Source of the DNA: Streptomyces sp. RFCAC02
GTDB lineage: Bacteria > Actinomycetota > Actinomycetes > Streptomycetales > Streptomycetaceae
Direction of reading: 5' to 3'
NCBI RefSeq assembly: GCF_004193175.1
Contig: NZ_SAUH01000001.1
Coordinates: 847,501-911,500 of the forward strand
DNA: 64,000 bases
A program made the translations under genes and the position numbers. Position 1 is the first letter of the stretch; every line of letters begins with the position of its first letter. A model generated the notes under the pieces. The model had not been told where the DNA came from. It saw only the letters and a list, made by a program, of their open reading frames with translations, and made no database searches. Below are positions 35,698 to 43,831 of this stretch, one piece after another.

Positions 35698-35797
35698 CCC
35701 GGGCCGTGACTGGCGCTGAGGTGGAGCACCACCGGGGAGCGGCCCGGCGAGATGCCGAATGCCGGTGCGCCTGGGCGAGTGGTCAGCAATGCCCGGG
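35698..35797 (+). promoter_or_regulatory. ZTP (pfl) riboswitch with translational expression platform
   Basis: This upstream leader of folD carries the conserved ZTP/pfl blocks GTGACTGGCG (35706-35715), GGTGGA...CCACCGGGGAGCG and the 3' CGCCTGGGCG (35768-35777). ZTP riboswitches sense the purine precursor that accumulates when 10-formyl-tetrahydrofolate is low, and they commonly sit before folD. CCTGGGC (35770-35776) can instead pair with GCCCGGG (35791-35797), which overlaps the GGGAGA ribosome site of folD. Ligand binding should therefore free the ribosome site and turn on translation. The aptamer assignment is by recall of the consensus. Confidence 0.88.
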
Positions 35798-35805
35798 AGA
35801 CACGA

Positions 35806-36660
35806 ATGCCCGCACAGCTCATGGACGGAACCGCTCTCGCGCGGCGCCTCGTCGAGGAGACCACCGCCGCGGCCGCCGACATCACCCGGCGCACGGGAAC
35901 CGCCCCCTGCCTGGCGACGGTCCTGGTGGGCGAGGACCCCGCGTCCGTCACCTATGTCCGCATGAAGAGGAACCGGTGCGCCAAGGCCGGCATCGGGTCG
36001 CGCCACATCGCCCTGCCCGCCTCGACCACGACGGCCGAACTGGTCGCGACGATCGCGGATCTGTCCGCCGATCCGGACGTGCACGGCATCCTGATGCAGC
36101 ATCCCGCCGGCCCGCACATCGACGAGCGTGCGGCGTTCGAGGCCATCGCCCCGGAGAAGGACGTCGACGGGGTCACGATGCACTCCTTCGCCGCGATGGG
36201 CTTCGGACTTCCCGGGTTCGTGTCCTGCACGCCCGGCGGGATCATGCGGCTGCTCGACGCGTACGACGTCGGCCTCGCGGGCAAGCGCGCCGTGGTGGTC
36301 GGCCGCAGCGCGATCCTCGGCAGGCCGGTCGGGATGCTGCTGCTCGCGGGGGACGCCACCGTGACGTACTGCCACTCGCGCACCGCGGACCTGCCGGCGA
36401 TCGTCCGGGAGGCGGACATCGTCGTCGCGGCCGTGGGCCGGCCCCGGCTGATCCGCGGCGAGGACATCAAGCCCGGCGCGGTCGTGATCGACGCCGGGTA
36501 CAACGCGGGCAACGTCGGCGACGTCGACTTCGACACCGCCCGCGCCCGGGCCGGCCTGATCACTCCCGTCCCCGGCGGGGTCGGGCCGATGACCATCGCG
36601 GTCCTGCTCGCGCAGACCGTGCGGGCCGCCGCACACCAACTGGGGGTGCAGGCGCGCTGA
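35806..36660 (+). CDS. folD: Methylenetetrahydrofolate dehydrogenase/cyclohydrolase
   Basis: A 284-residue bifunctional FolD that oxidises 5,10-methylene-THF and hydrolyses the product to 10-formyl-THF for purine and formyl-Met synthesis. The active-site Lys region is ASVTYVRMKRNRCAKAGI; the substrate and cofactor segments are GILMQHPAGPHID, CTPGGIMRLLDAY and VVVGRSAILGRPVGMLLL. The C-terminal PVPGGVGPMTIAVLL is diagnostic. The ATG at 35806 is chosen because an in-frame ATG at 35752 lies inside the riboswitch aptamer. GGGAGA serves as its ribosome site and is exactly what the riboswitch platform can hide. Confidence 0.95.
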   Translation: MPAQLMDGTALARRLVEETTAAAADITRRTGTAPCLATVLVGEDPASVTYVRMKRNRCAKAGIGSRHIALPASTTTAELVATIADLSADPDVHGILMQHPAGPHIDERAAFEAIAPEKDVDGVTMHSFAAMGFGLPGFVSCTPGGIMRLLDAYDVGLAGKRAVVVGRSAILGRPVGMLLLAGDATVTYCHSRTADLPAIVREADIVVAAVGRPRLIRGEDIKPGAVVIDAGYNAGNVGDVDFDTARARAGLITPVPGGVGPMTIAVLLAQTVRAAAHQLGVQAR

Positions 36661-36669
36661 CGTCCGCGA

Positions 36670-36711
36670 CCGCCCGCCGGCCCCACGGCACGTCAGAGGA
36701 TCGGCGGGCGG
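36670..36711. terminator. Hairpin between folD and glycosyltransferase
   Basis: CCGCCCGCCG (36670-36679) pairs with CGGCGGGCGG (36702-36711) across a 22-base loop. The right arm overlaps the last codons of the convergent glycosyltransferase. Confidence 0.5.
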
Positions 36712-37568
36712 CCCAGGCGGGTCATGCGCCAGACCGTGCGCCACCGCATCGGGCGGCGCGGGCCGCACGGTGTCCGCAGGCCCTCGAAGAAGCCGCCCCA
36801 CCACGCCCGCAGACTGCCCGGCGACCGCGTCCGCAGCGTGGTGAGGACGATCCACACGCCCAGGTGGACGGGGACCAGGGCCGCCGGCAGGCGGCGCCGG
36901 GCCAGCCAGACGCGGTTCCGCGCGGTGAACCGGTAGTGGCCCGCGTGCCGGGCGGGGGACGTCCTCGGGTGCTGCAGGACGAGGTCCGGCTCGTACAGGA
37001 TCCGCCAGCCCGCGTCGAGCGCCCGCCAGGCGAGGTCGGACTCCTCGTGGCCGAAGAAGAACTCCCCCGGCCACAGGCCGATCTGCCGGAGCATGGGCAT
37101 CGAGAGGCCGTGGCCCCCGCCCAGGAAACCGGTGACCTCACCGCCGCGCATCGGATCGGCGGCCCCGGGCCTCGGCACCCAGCGGCGCTCCGTGTGGCCG
37201 TGCTCGTCGGCGACCCTGAACCCGACGATGCCGAGCCGCGGGTCCTCGGCGAACAGCCGCCGGACCGTGCGGAACACGTCGTCGGCGACGAGCAGGCCGT
37301 CGTCGTCCAGTTCGACCACGACGTCGACATCGCCCGCGTCCCGCAGCAGGCGCAGGGCGACGTTGCGGCCGCCGGGGCAGCCCAGGTTGTCCGTCAGCGG
37401 GACCTTCGTGGCGTCCGTCGCGACATCGGTGAGCGGCGTCGCGTTCCCCACCAGCACGACCCGCTCGGCCGCGACGTCCTGCTTCTCCACCGACGCGAGC
37501 AGGGCCTCCAGTTCACGCGGACGCGTGCCCATGGTCACGACGACGACTCCGATACGCGGCAGTGACAT
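36693..37568 (-). CDS. Family 2 glycosyltransferase
   Basis: A 291-residue GT-A fold enzyme. The nucleotide-sugar site starts IGVVVVTMGTRPRELEALL, followed by LTDNLGCPGGRNVALRLL and the DxD-type metal motif VVELDDDGLL (about 85-94). An acceptor-side loop GEFFFGHEESDLAWRAL carries the conserved ED-like pair of rhamnosyl- and galactofuranosyl-type enzymes. The C-terminus has a short hydrophobic segment (VPVHLGVWIVLTTLRTR), which probably attaches to the membrane. The sugar and acceptor are unknown; a cell-wall polysaccharide is likely. It is divergent from the phosphatase-like gene. Confidence 0.9.
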   Translation of the reverse strand: MSLPRIGVVVVTMGTRPRELEALLASVEKQDVAAERVVLVGNATPLTDVATDATKVPLTDNLGCPGGRNVALRLLRDAGDVDVVVELDDDGLLVADDVFRTVRRLFAEDPRLGIVGFRVADEHGHTERRWVPRPGAADPMRGGEVTGFLGGGHGLSMPMLRQIGLWPGEFFFGHEESDLAWRALDAGWRILYEPDLVLQHPRTSPARHAGHYRFTARNRVWLARRRLPAALVPVHLGVWIVLTTLRTRSPGSLRAWWGGFFEGLRTPCGPRRPMRWRTVWRMTRLGRPPIL

Positions 37569-37664
37569 GAGGGCGAACTCCAGTGGTCGGCGGCGACGCC
37601 GATGCTAGTGCCTGATCACCCGTGTCCGCCCTGCTGAGGAGTGCGTGCCATTAGTCTGCGCGGT

Positions 37665-38669
37665 GTGATCGATTCCGGTTCGGACCCCGACGACACCGAA
37701 CTCGCCGTGGCCGCCGCACGCGCGGGCGCCGCCATCGTGCGTGCCGGGTTCGGCGAACGGCTCGCCCGCGTCGACAAGGGCGCAGGGGACTTCGCGACCG
37801 CCGCCGACATCGAGTCCGAGCGGGCGATCGTGGGTGTCATCCGCGCCGCCAGGCCCGATGACGCGCTGCTCGGCGAGGAGGGCGGACGGCAGGGCGCCGC
37901 CGGTGCCGAACGCCAGTGGCTGGTGGACCCGTTGTGCGGCACGCTGAACCACGCCGCCGGCATGCTGTGCGTGGCGGTCAACGTGGCGCTGCTCGGCGGT
38001 CCCGCGGCGGTCGCCGACCCCTTCGCCGACGAGGTGTTCCTGACCGACGGCCGAAGCGCCCGCGTCCGGCGCGACGGAGCCGACGCGCCCCTGACACCCA
38101 CATCGGCCACGCGGCTCGTGGACGTGAACCTGGACCCGCCGTTCCCCGGCGCGCCCGCGTTCCGGGCCACGGACGTGCTGGCCCATCCGGTGTTCATCGA
38201 ACGGTTCCGGCCCCGGGTCGTCTCCACGTCGCTGGCGCTGGCCTGGGTCGCTGCGGGCAGGCGCGCCGCGTACGTCACGGACGGCGGCGACCTCTCGGAA
38301 AGCGTGCACTTCGCCGCCGGCATCGCCCTGTGCCGGGCGGCCGGCTGCGTGGTCACCGGCATCGACGGCGCCCCCGTCGGACAGGGCGCCCGCGGCCTGG
38401 TGGCCGCGGCGGACGCCGACACACACGCCCTCCTGATGTCGATCATCCACGGCGCCCCCGGCTCCGGTGACGGCGGGCCGCGGGGCGGCCGGAGGAGGGC
38501 ACCGCGGCGCCCGGGACGCCGTCAGCGCACGCGCCGGAGTCTGGTCCAGCCGGACCAGCCGCGTTCCTCCAGCAGCTCGATGAGCCTGCGGGCCGGTGGC
38601 ACGGCGTCGAAGGCCAGCGCGTCCATCAGCCGGGCGAACGACGGCTCGACGCCGGTGTCGTCGACATAG
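37665..38669 (+). CDS. Inositol monophosphatase-like protein
   Basis: A 334-residue IMPase-fold protein. GDFATAADIESERAI and LLGEEGG (GEE metal ligands) are present, but the metal motif that is normally DPxDGTxN reads DPLCGTLN (about residue 88), so the second Asp is replaced by Cys. Activity on inositol phosphates is therefore doubtful. The GTG at 37665 lies seven bases after TAGTCT, the spacing of a leaderless start. The frame runs 148 bases into the convergent MerR gene. Family proteins normally stop soon after LLMSIIHG, so the tail from about residue 265 may be spurious. Confidence 0.72.
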   Translation: MIDSGSDPDDTELAVAAARAGAAIVRAGFGERLARVDKGAGDFATAADIESERAIVGVIRAARPDDALLGEEGGRQGAAGAERQWLVDPLCGTLNHAAGMLCVAVNVALLGGPAAVADPFADEVFLTDGRSARVRRDGADAPLTPTSATRLVDVNLDPPFPGAPAFRATDVLAHPVFIERFRPRVVSTSLALAWVAAGRRAAYVTDGGDLSESVHFAAGIALCRAAGCVVTGIDGAPVGQGARGLVAAADADTHALLMSIIHGAPGSGDGGPRGGRRRAPRRPGRRQRTRRSLVQPDQPRSSSSSMSLRAGGTASKASASISRANDGSTPVSST

Positions 38670-39289
38670 TCGTCGCCCTCTTCGTCGGCCATCTGCGTGA
38701 GGTGGGCGGCCAGTTCGTCGGCGAGGTCGGCCAGCAGCGGATCGTCGTCGGGCCGGTCGAGGGCACGGCTCAGGGTCCGGTAGAAGCCGGCGAACCGCGG
38801 GTCGGCGATCTGCTCGCGCTTGCGCGCCACCCACTCCGCGACCCGCTCGGGCGAGCGCGCGGCCAGCGGGATCCAACCGTCGCGTTCCACCCGGACGATC
38901 CGCTCGTCCACGCCCAGTGCCCGCAGCCGGTCGAGATGCGCGACCACTTCCGGCGGCAGCGCCAGGCCGTCCCCGGCGGCGAGGCGGGCGATCCGCTCGC
39001 GAAGGCGCTGCCGTTCCCGGATCTCCGACCGCAGCCGCTCGTCGATCGAGGCGACCGCCGTGGCGAACTCCTCCTCACCGGCCCGCAGCAGTTCCCGGAC
39101 GCGCGCCAGCGGGACGCCCGCCCCGGCGAGGGTGCGGATGCGGATGAGTTCGACGACGGCTCCGGCGTCGTATCGCCGGTAGCCGGCGTGGTCACGCTCG
39201 GGCTCCGGCAGCAACCCCCTGGCGTGGTAGTGCCGCACCGCGCGCACCGTCACCCCGGCGTACGACGCCAGCTCGCCGATGGTCAGCAT
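38522..39289 (-). CDS. MerR-family transcriptional regulator
   Basis: A 255-residue MerR protein. The N-terminal winged helix is LTIGELASYAGVTVRAVRHY, then YHARGLLPEP and RYDAGAVVELIRIRTLAGAG. A dimerisation coiled coil follows (SIDERLRSEIRERQRLRERI), with a helical effector domain of about 150 residues rich in Asp/Glu (DRPDDDPLLADLADELAAHL). No cysteine cluster of metal-binding MerR members is seen, so it probably binds an organic ligand. It lies 23 bases upstream of an alpha/beta-hydrolase gene in the opposite order (hydrolase first), so the two share an operon. Confidence 0.9.
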   Translation of the reverse strand: MLTIGELASYAGVTVRAVRHYHARGLLPEPERDHAGYRRYDAGAVVELIRIRTLAGAGVPLARVRELLRAGEEEFATAVASIDERLRSEIRERQRLRERIARLAAGDGLALPPEVVAHLDRLRALGVDERIVRVERDGWIPLAARSPERVAEWVARKREQIADPRFAGFYRTLSRALDRPDDDPLLADLADELAAHLTQMADEEGDDYVDDTGVEPSFARLMDALAFDAVPPARRLIELLEERGWSGWTRLRRVR

Positions 39290-39312
39290 GGATTCGGTCC
39301 CCCGGTGTCTGC

Positions 39313-40110
39313 TCAGCGGGCCGGACGGTACGCGGTCCCGATGATCCGCGCGATCTTCGGGGCGTGCGTGAGGACGAGCCCGTGGTCGGCGTCCAGCCAG
39401 GTCGCGGACACGTGCGGCCGCTCGCGGACGAGGCGTTCGGCGCCCGCGCGCCAGAGCCGGTTGTGCCGCGGAGCGCGCCCCTCGGTGCTGTCACCGGCGA
39501 TCGCGGTGGACATGATCATGGTGATCGGCCGGTCGATGCGACGATACCGGTCGAGGAGCGAGGAGCGGACCACGTCGACCTCCAGGTTCAGGGCGTGGAT
39601 CTCCTCGGCGGTGAGCAGCACCCGCCGTGCGGCGTTGCCGATGTGCCCGGTCGTCTGCCGCGTCGCCAGGTCTTCGGCCAGGGCGCGGAACGCCGCCGTG
39701 TCGGCCTCGGTGATGAACGGCTCGGGGAGCGGGTTCGCCCCGTCGACGAGGACGAGACCCGCGAAGCCGCCGGGATGCGCGGCGGCATGGTGCACGGCCA
39801 GGTCCGCGCCCAGGGAGTAGCCCACGAGCAGGGGCGCCTCCCAGGCCGGGGCGAGGCGTGACGTCTTCGCCAGCACGGCGCCGAGGTCGCTCAGGAACCC
39901 GTCGAACGAGTAGCGGTCGGCGGCCGAGGACAGGCCGTGGCCCCGGAGGTCGAATGTCACCACGTCGTGGTCGCGCCGCAGGAGCCCGATCAGTTCGCGC
40001 AGGTCGTCCTGTGTCGTGTTGAGCCCAGGACACAGGACCAGCGGGCGCCCTCGGCCACCGCGGGAGACCGCGATCGTGACACCGTCGTGGTCGATCGTGA
40101 AGTGCCTCAT
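39313..40110 (-). CDS. Alpha/beta hydrolase
   Basis: A 265-residue alpha/beta-fold hydrolase. The oxyanion strand and loop are RPLVLCPGLNTTQDDL, the DLRGHG strand follows, and the nucleophile elbow is GYSLGAD, with Ser near residue 93. The C-terminal catalytic His is in LDADHGLVLTHAPKIA, and an acid is likely in the preceding strand. There is no signal peptide. The substrate is unknown; such proteins are esterases, peptidases or C-C hydrolases. It is transcribed first, followed by the MerR gene 23 bases on. It diverges from tyrS. Confidence 0.88.
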   Translation of the reverse strand: MRHFTIDHDGVTIAVSRGGRGRPLVLCPGLNTTQDDLRELIGLLRRDHDVVTFDLRGHGLSSAADRYSFDGFLSDLGAVLAKTSRLAPAWEAPLLVGYSLGADLAVHHAAAHPGGFAGLVLVDGANPLPEPFITEADTAAFRALAEDLATRQTTGHIGNAARRVLLTAEEIHALNLEVDVVRSSLLDRYRRIDRPITMIMSTAIAGDSTEGRAPRHNRLWRAGAERLVRERPHVSATWLDADHGLVLTHAPKIARIIGTAYRPAR

Positions 40111-40243
40111 CTTCTGTCGCCTCTCTCGTCCGGCTCCCCGTCGTGCCCGGCCATGCTGCGGGGTTGCCCCTGCGTCAGGGTCAACCGCGCGGTGCCCGCG
40201 GGGGAGCCCCGACCCGCGCACGGCCGGTGGCGTCGGACGACCG

Positions 40244-40290
40244 TAGGATGGGCGGGTTCCCACCATCCGCGACGACCCTCTGGACCGAAC
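40244..40290 (+). promoter_or_regulatory. tyrS promoter -10 and leader
   Basis: TAGGAT (40244-40249) matches the vegetative -10 consensus and would give a leader of about 35 bases before GTG 40291. No convincing -35 or T-box stem-specifier structure is visible in so short a leader. Confidence 0.4.
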
Positions 40291-41691
40291 GTGACACGCC
40301 TCGGCGACTCCGTGAAGCGCGCCACCGCGCTGCTGACGCAGGACCTCTCCTCCGCCGCCACCGTGCGGGAGCTGCTGACGGAGACGAGCGCCCGGCGTTA
40401 TCTGGATCTCTCCGACCTGCCGCCGGCCGAGCAGGCCGAGCTGGTCGCCGCCGGTGCCGTGAACATCCTGCCGTCCGCCGAGTCGCTCACCGAGCGCATC
40501 GACGCCGCCCGCGCCGAGGGGCGCGGCCTGCACGTCAAGCTCGGCATCGACCCCACCGGCAGCGACGTCCACATCGGGCACGCCGTCCCGATGATCGTGC
40601 TGAGCCGCTTCCAGCGGATGGGGCACGACGTGACGCTGATCATCGGCGACATCACGGCGCGGATCGGCGACCCGAGCGGCCGGTCGACGGAGCGCCCGCC
40701 GCTCACCGACGAGGACATCGCGCGCAACCTCGCGGGGTACCGGGAGCAGGTCCGGCCGTTCTTCGACTTCGACCGGGTCAGGTTCCGGCACAACAGCGAG
40801 TGGCTCGCCGGGATCACGCTCCCCCGGCTCATCGGCATCCTGTCGCAGGTGTCCGCGTCCGCGCTGCTCCAGCGCGAGGACTTCCGCACCCGCCTGGAGG
40901 CCGGGCACGGCCTGTCGATGTCGGAGCTGATCTACCCGGTCGCCATGGCGATCGACTCGGCCGAGATCGAGTGCGACGTGGAGCTCGGCGGCGTCGACCA
41001 GCTCCTCAACCTCCAGATGGGGCGGCGCGTCATGGAGATCTACGGGCAGCGTCCGCAGCTCGTCGTCACCATGCCGCTGATCGAGGGCACCGACGGGTCG
41101 GGCGCGAAGATGTCCAAGTCGAAGGGCAACTACATCGGCCTGTCCGCGTCCGCCGACGACCTGTTCGGCAAGGCCATGTCGATCCCGGACCGGCTGATGG
41201 ACCCGTGGCTGCGGTCCCTCACCGAGTGGACCGACGCCGAGGTGATGCTCACCACACAGCGGATCGCCGACGGGACGCTGCACCCGATGGACCTGAAGCG
41301 GGTCCTGGCCGGCGAGATCGTGGCCGCCCTGTACGACGTGGACACGGCGATGGCGGCGCGCGAGGCGTTCGCGGCGCAGTTCTCGCGCCGGAGCTTCACC
41401 GAGGTCGAGGCGCTGCCCGAGGTGTCCCTCGCGGCCCACGGCGCCGAGGCCGTGACGGCGGTGCTGACCGGCGTCCTCGGCTTCGCGGCGTCGGCGTCGG
41501 CGGCGCGGCGGCTCGCCAAGCAGAACGGGCTGCGGCTCGTCGTGGAGGAGGCCGGCGGGCAGCGGACCGAGGTCCTGGCCGAGGGTGACGCGCTGCGGCC
41601 CCTCGCCGAGATCGTCGCCGAGCGCGCGGGCGGTGCCCCCGGGGGCGTGTACCTGAAGGCCGGGCGGAAGCTGGCCCGGGTCGCGTCCTGA
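40291..41691 (+). CDS. tyrS: Tyrosyl-tRNA synthetase
   Basis: A 466-residue class I synthetase that charges tRNA-Tyr. The HIGH motif is in GSDVHIGHAVPMIVL, the KMSKS loop is KMSKSKGNYIGLS, and the Tyr-binding region carries ELIYPVAMAIDSAEIECDVE and LGGVDQLLNLQMGRR. A C-terminal S4-like RNA-binding domain starts near GFAASASAARRLAKQNGLRL. The HIGH/KMSKS spacing and extra N-terminal 70 residues are those of the second TyrS type. GTG 40291 gives the expected length. It is followed by a DUF3099 gene and shares a conserved gene order in Streptomyces. Confidence 0.95.
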   Translation: MTRLGDSVKRATALLTQDLSSAATVRELLTETSARRYLDLSDLPPAEQAELVAAGAVNILPSAESLTERIDAARAEGRGLHVKLGIDPTGSDVHIGHAVPMIVLSRFQRMGHDVTLIIGDITARIGDPSGRSTERPPLTDEDIARNLAGYREQVRPFFDFDRVRFRHNSEWLAGITLPRLIGILSQVSASALLQREDFRTRLEAGHGLSMSELIYPVAMAIDSAEIECDVELGGVDQLLNLQMGRRVMEIYGQRPQLVVTMPLIEGTDGSGAKMSKSKGNYIGLSASADDLFGKAMSIPDRLMDPWLRSLTEWTDAEVMLTTQRIADGTLHPMDLKRVLAGEIVAALYDVDTAMAAREAFAAQFSRRSFTEVEALPEVSLAAHGAEAVTAVLTGVLGFAASASAARRLAKQNGLRLVVEEAGGQRTEVLAEGDALRPLAEIVAERAGGAPGGVYLKAGRKLARVAS

Positions 41692-41732
41692 GCCGCGGAC
41701 GGCAGGCGTACCGTGGACGCGGGTGATGTGAC

Positions 41733-42071
41733 ATGCGTACGCGGACAGGGAAGAAGCCGGCCGGTGGCGGCGAGGTCTACCGGATCACGGGTGCCCGCCA
41801 GGGGCTGACCGACGATGTGCGGGGACGGCAGCGGCGGTACGTGATCTCGATGCTGATCCGGACCGTCGCCGTCATCGCGACCGTGCTGCTGTGGAACGTG
41901 AGCAGGCCCGTCGCGGTCGTCACGCTGGTGGCGGGCGCGCTGCTGCCGTACATCGCCGTCGTCGTCGCGAACGCCGGCCGGGAGAACGTGCCGTCCCTCC
42001 CGTCCGCACTTCTCACGTCGGGACGGTCCGCCCTGCCGCCGGCCGACGAGCACCTGCACAACCGGAACTGA
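41733..42071 (+). CDS. DUF3099 membrane protein
   Basis: A 112-residue protein of the DUF3099 family. A basic N-terminus (EVYRITGARQGLTDDVRGRQ) precedes two hydrophobic helices (SMLIRTVAVIATVLLWNVSR, then PVAVVTLVAGALLPYIAVVV), with a soluble tail ending PPADEHLHNRN. It has the family's YRITGARQGLTDD opening exactly. The ATG at 41733 is 41 bases after tyrS, so co-transcription is likely. Function is unknown. Confidence 0.88.
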   Translation: MRTRTGKKPAGGGEVYRITGARQGLTDDVRGRQRRYVISMLIRTVAVIATVLLWNVSRPVAVVTLVAGALLPYIAVVVANAGRENVPSLPSALLTSGRSALPPADEHLHNRN

Positions 42072-42382
42072 CCCTTCCGGGGGCGCGCGGAGGGCGGGCG
42101 CGAGGGGCGGGAAGGCGTGAAACAGTAGCGGCCCGGCGCGAATTGACGCGTTCCACTGCGCTGGGACGGGCATTGCATGTCATACTTCTAGAGCGCTCCG
42201 CATCCCCCGTCGGAGCGACGTTACGACGCCGGGCGGCTCCCCCCGTGGCTGCCCGGCGTCGCCGTGTGCCGAGGTGTTTTCCGGCGCCGCACTAAGCTTT
42301 CCCCCGCCCGTCCCCGCCGCGACCGCGCGTCCGGTGTGGAAGAAGTGCGGGTGTGATGCGACCGTGAAGGGTGGGACATGTG
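42072..42382. other. Gene-free gap with two hairpins
   Basis: No coding region is seen in these 311 bases. The left half holds an AT-richer stretch (about 42125-42195, with TTGACG at about 42144), and the right half has tandem stem-loops. The promoter of the small zinc-ribbon-like gene presumably lies after them. Confidence 0.5.
42194..42261. terminator. Tandem terminator hairpins
   Basis: CGCTCCG/CGGAGCG (42194-42217) is followed by CGACGCCGGGC/GCCCGGCGTCG (42224-42261, 11-bp stem). They lie about 120-190 bases past the DUF3099 stop and end the tyrS transcript. Confidence 0.7.
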
Positions 42383-42652
42383 ATGAACGAGCCGGGTGGT
42401 GCGCCGGACGGGGACGCCGCCGTCGTGTGTTCCGCGAAGGCGTGCCGGGCGCCGGCGGAGTGGGTCCTCGCGTGGAACAACCCGAAGCTCCACACGCCCG
42501 AGCGGCGCAAGACGTGGACGGCGTGCGAGGACCACCGCGAGTATCTGTCGCACTTCCTCGGGGTGCGGGGCTTCCTGAAGGAGGTCGTCGCGCTGGGCGA
42601 GTGGGAGGACCGGCCGGCCGGCGCGGCCGGGGGGTCAGCCGCCGATCGCTGA
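42383..42652 (+). CDS. Small zinc-finger-like protein
   Basis: An 89-residue protein with cysteines and histidines spaced as in small zinc ribbons: [11 protein letters not shown], then [16 protein letters not shown]. It has no signal peptide. It resembles a small conserved Streptomyces protein sometimes mislabelled acetone carboxylase. The ATG at 42383 follows GAAGGGTGGG at a slightly long distance; GTG 42371 is an alternative. Its last 18 bases overlap the 3' end of the convergent moaA. Function is unknown. Confidence 0.7.
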   Translation: MNEPGGAPDGDAAVVCSAKACRAPAEWVLAWNNPKLHTPERRKTWTACEDHREYLSHFLGVRGFLKEVVALGEWEDRPAGAAGGSAADR

Positions 42653-43624
42653 CATCGGGCGCTCCGGCTGCGTGAAGCCGGGGGTGTCCAGTCCCGAGCC
42701 CGCCTTCTTGCCCCACATCGCGGCCCGCCACAGGCGGGCCAGCTCCGTGTCGTCGGCGCCGCCGCGCAGGGCGCCGCGCAGGTCCGTCTCCTCGCGGGCG
42801 AACAGGCAGTTCCGCACCTGGCCGTCCGCCGTGAGCCTGGTCCGGTCGCAGGCGCGGCAGAACGGGCGCGTGACGGACGCGATGACGCCGACCCGGTGCG
42901 GGCCGCCGTCGACCAGCCAGCGTTCGGCCGGGGCCGAGCCGCGCAGGCCGCCGTCCTCCGGGGTGAGGGCGAAACGGGTGCGGAGGGACGCGAGGACGGC
43001 GTCGGCCGTGACCATGCCGTCGCGCTGCCAGCCGTGCTGGGCGTCCAGCGGCATCTGCTCGATGAACCGGAGTTCGTAGCCGTGGGCGATGGCCCAGGCG
43101 AGGAGGTCGGGGGCCTCCGTGTCGTTGACGCCGGGCATGAGGACCGAGTTGACCTTCACGGGGGTGAGCCCGGCGGCGCGGGCCGCGTCGAGGCCGGCGA
43201 GGACGTCGGCGTGCCGGCGGCGGCGGGTGAGGCGGTGGAACGTCTCCGGATCGAGGGTGTCGAGGGAGACGTTGACCCGGTCGAGGCCCGCGGCGCGCAG
43301 GGCGGCCGCGGTGCGGGCGAGCCCGACGCCGTTCGTCGTGAGGGAGAGGCGTGGCCGGGGGGCGAGCGCCGCGCAGCGCTCGACGATGCCGACGAGGCCG
43401 GGGCGGAGCAGCGGCTCACCACCGGTGAACCGGACGTCGGTGACACCGAGTTCGCGGACGGCGAGGCCGACGAGGCGGACGATCTCGTCGTCCGTCAGCA
43501 GCTCGGGCCGGCCGAGCCAGGCGAGCCCTTCCTCCGGCATGCAGTACGTGCAGCGGAGATTGCACCGGTCGGTGAGGGAGACGCGCAGGTCGGTTGCCCT
43601 GCGGCCGTGGGTGTCGAGCAGCAT
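42635..43624 (-). CDS. moaA: GTP 3',8-cyclase (molybdenum cofactor)
   Basis: A 329-residue radical-SAM enzyme, the first step of molybdopterin synthesis (GTP to 3',8-cyclo-dihydro-GTP). The SAM cluster motif is [18 protein letters not shown] (CxxxCxxC, near residues 20-28). The C-terminal second [4Fe-4S] cluster is [28 protein letters not shown] and SVTRPF are also conserved. The ATG at 43624 fits the usual length. No other moa gene is near. It is convergent with the zinc-finger-like gene and divergent from the exonuclease gene. Confidence 0.95.
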   Translation of the reverse strand: MLLDTHGRRATDLRVSLTDRCNLRCTYCMPEEGLAWLGRPELLTDDEIVRLVGLAVRELGVTDVRFTGGEPLLRPGLVGIVERCAALAPRPRLSLTTNGVGLARTAAALRAAGLDRVNVSLDTLDPETFHRLTRRRRHADVLAGLDAARAAGLTPVKVNSVLMPGVNDTEAPDLLAWAIAHGYELRFIEQMPLDAQHGWQRDGMVTADAVLASLRTRFALTPEDGGLRGSAPAERWLVDGGPHRVGVIASVTRPFCRACDRTRLTADGQVRNCLFAREETDLRGALRGGADDTELARLWRAAMWGKKAGSGLDTPGFTQPERPMSAIGG

Positions 43625-43831
43625 GGGGGGAACCTCCGCCGCGTTCGCGCCTGGTCGTTTCTGGCCAGTTCTTCCGGGCCGGATACCGGCAGCGTACGTC
43701 ACGGGTCCGACAGCGGACCGGAGGCGATCGGGCCGCGTGCCCGGGACCTTCGCCAACTGGCGGGCGGCGCACGCGGCGTGGCGGGCACGCGCGGCGGGCG
43801 GTGTCAGAGGCGGCCCGTATCCTCTGAAACC

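Noticed and set aside
40111..40290. T-box leader upstream of tyrS
   Set aside because: The probable transcript leader is only about 35 bases, with no T-box sequence or specifier stem.
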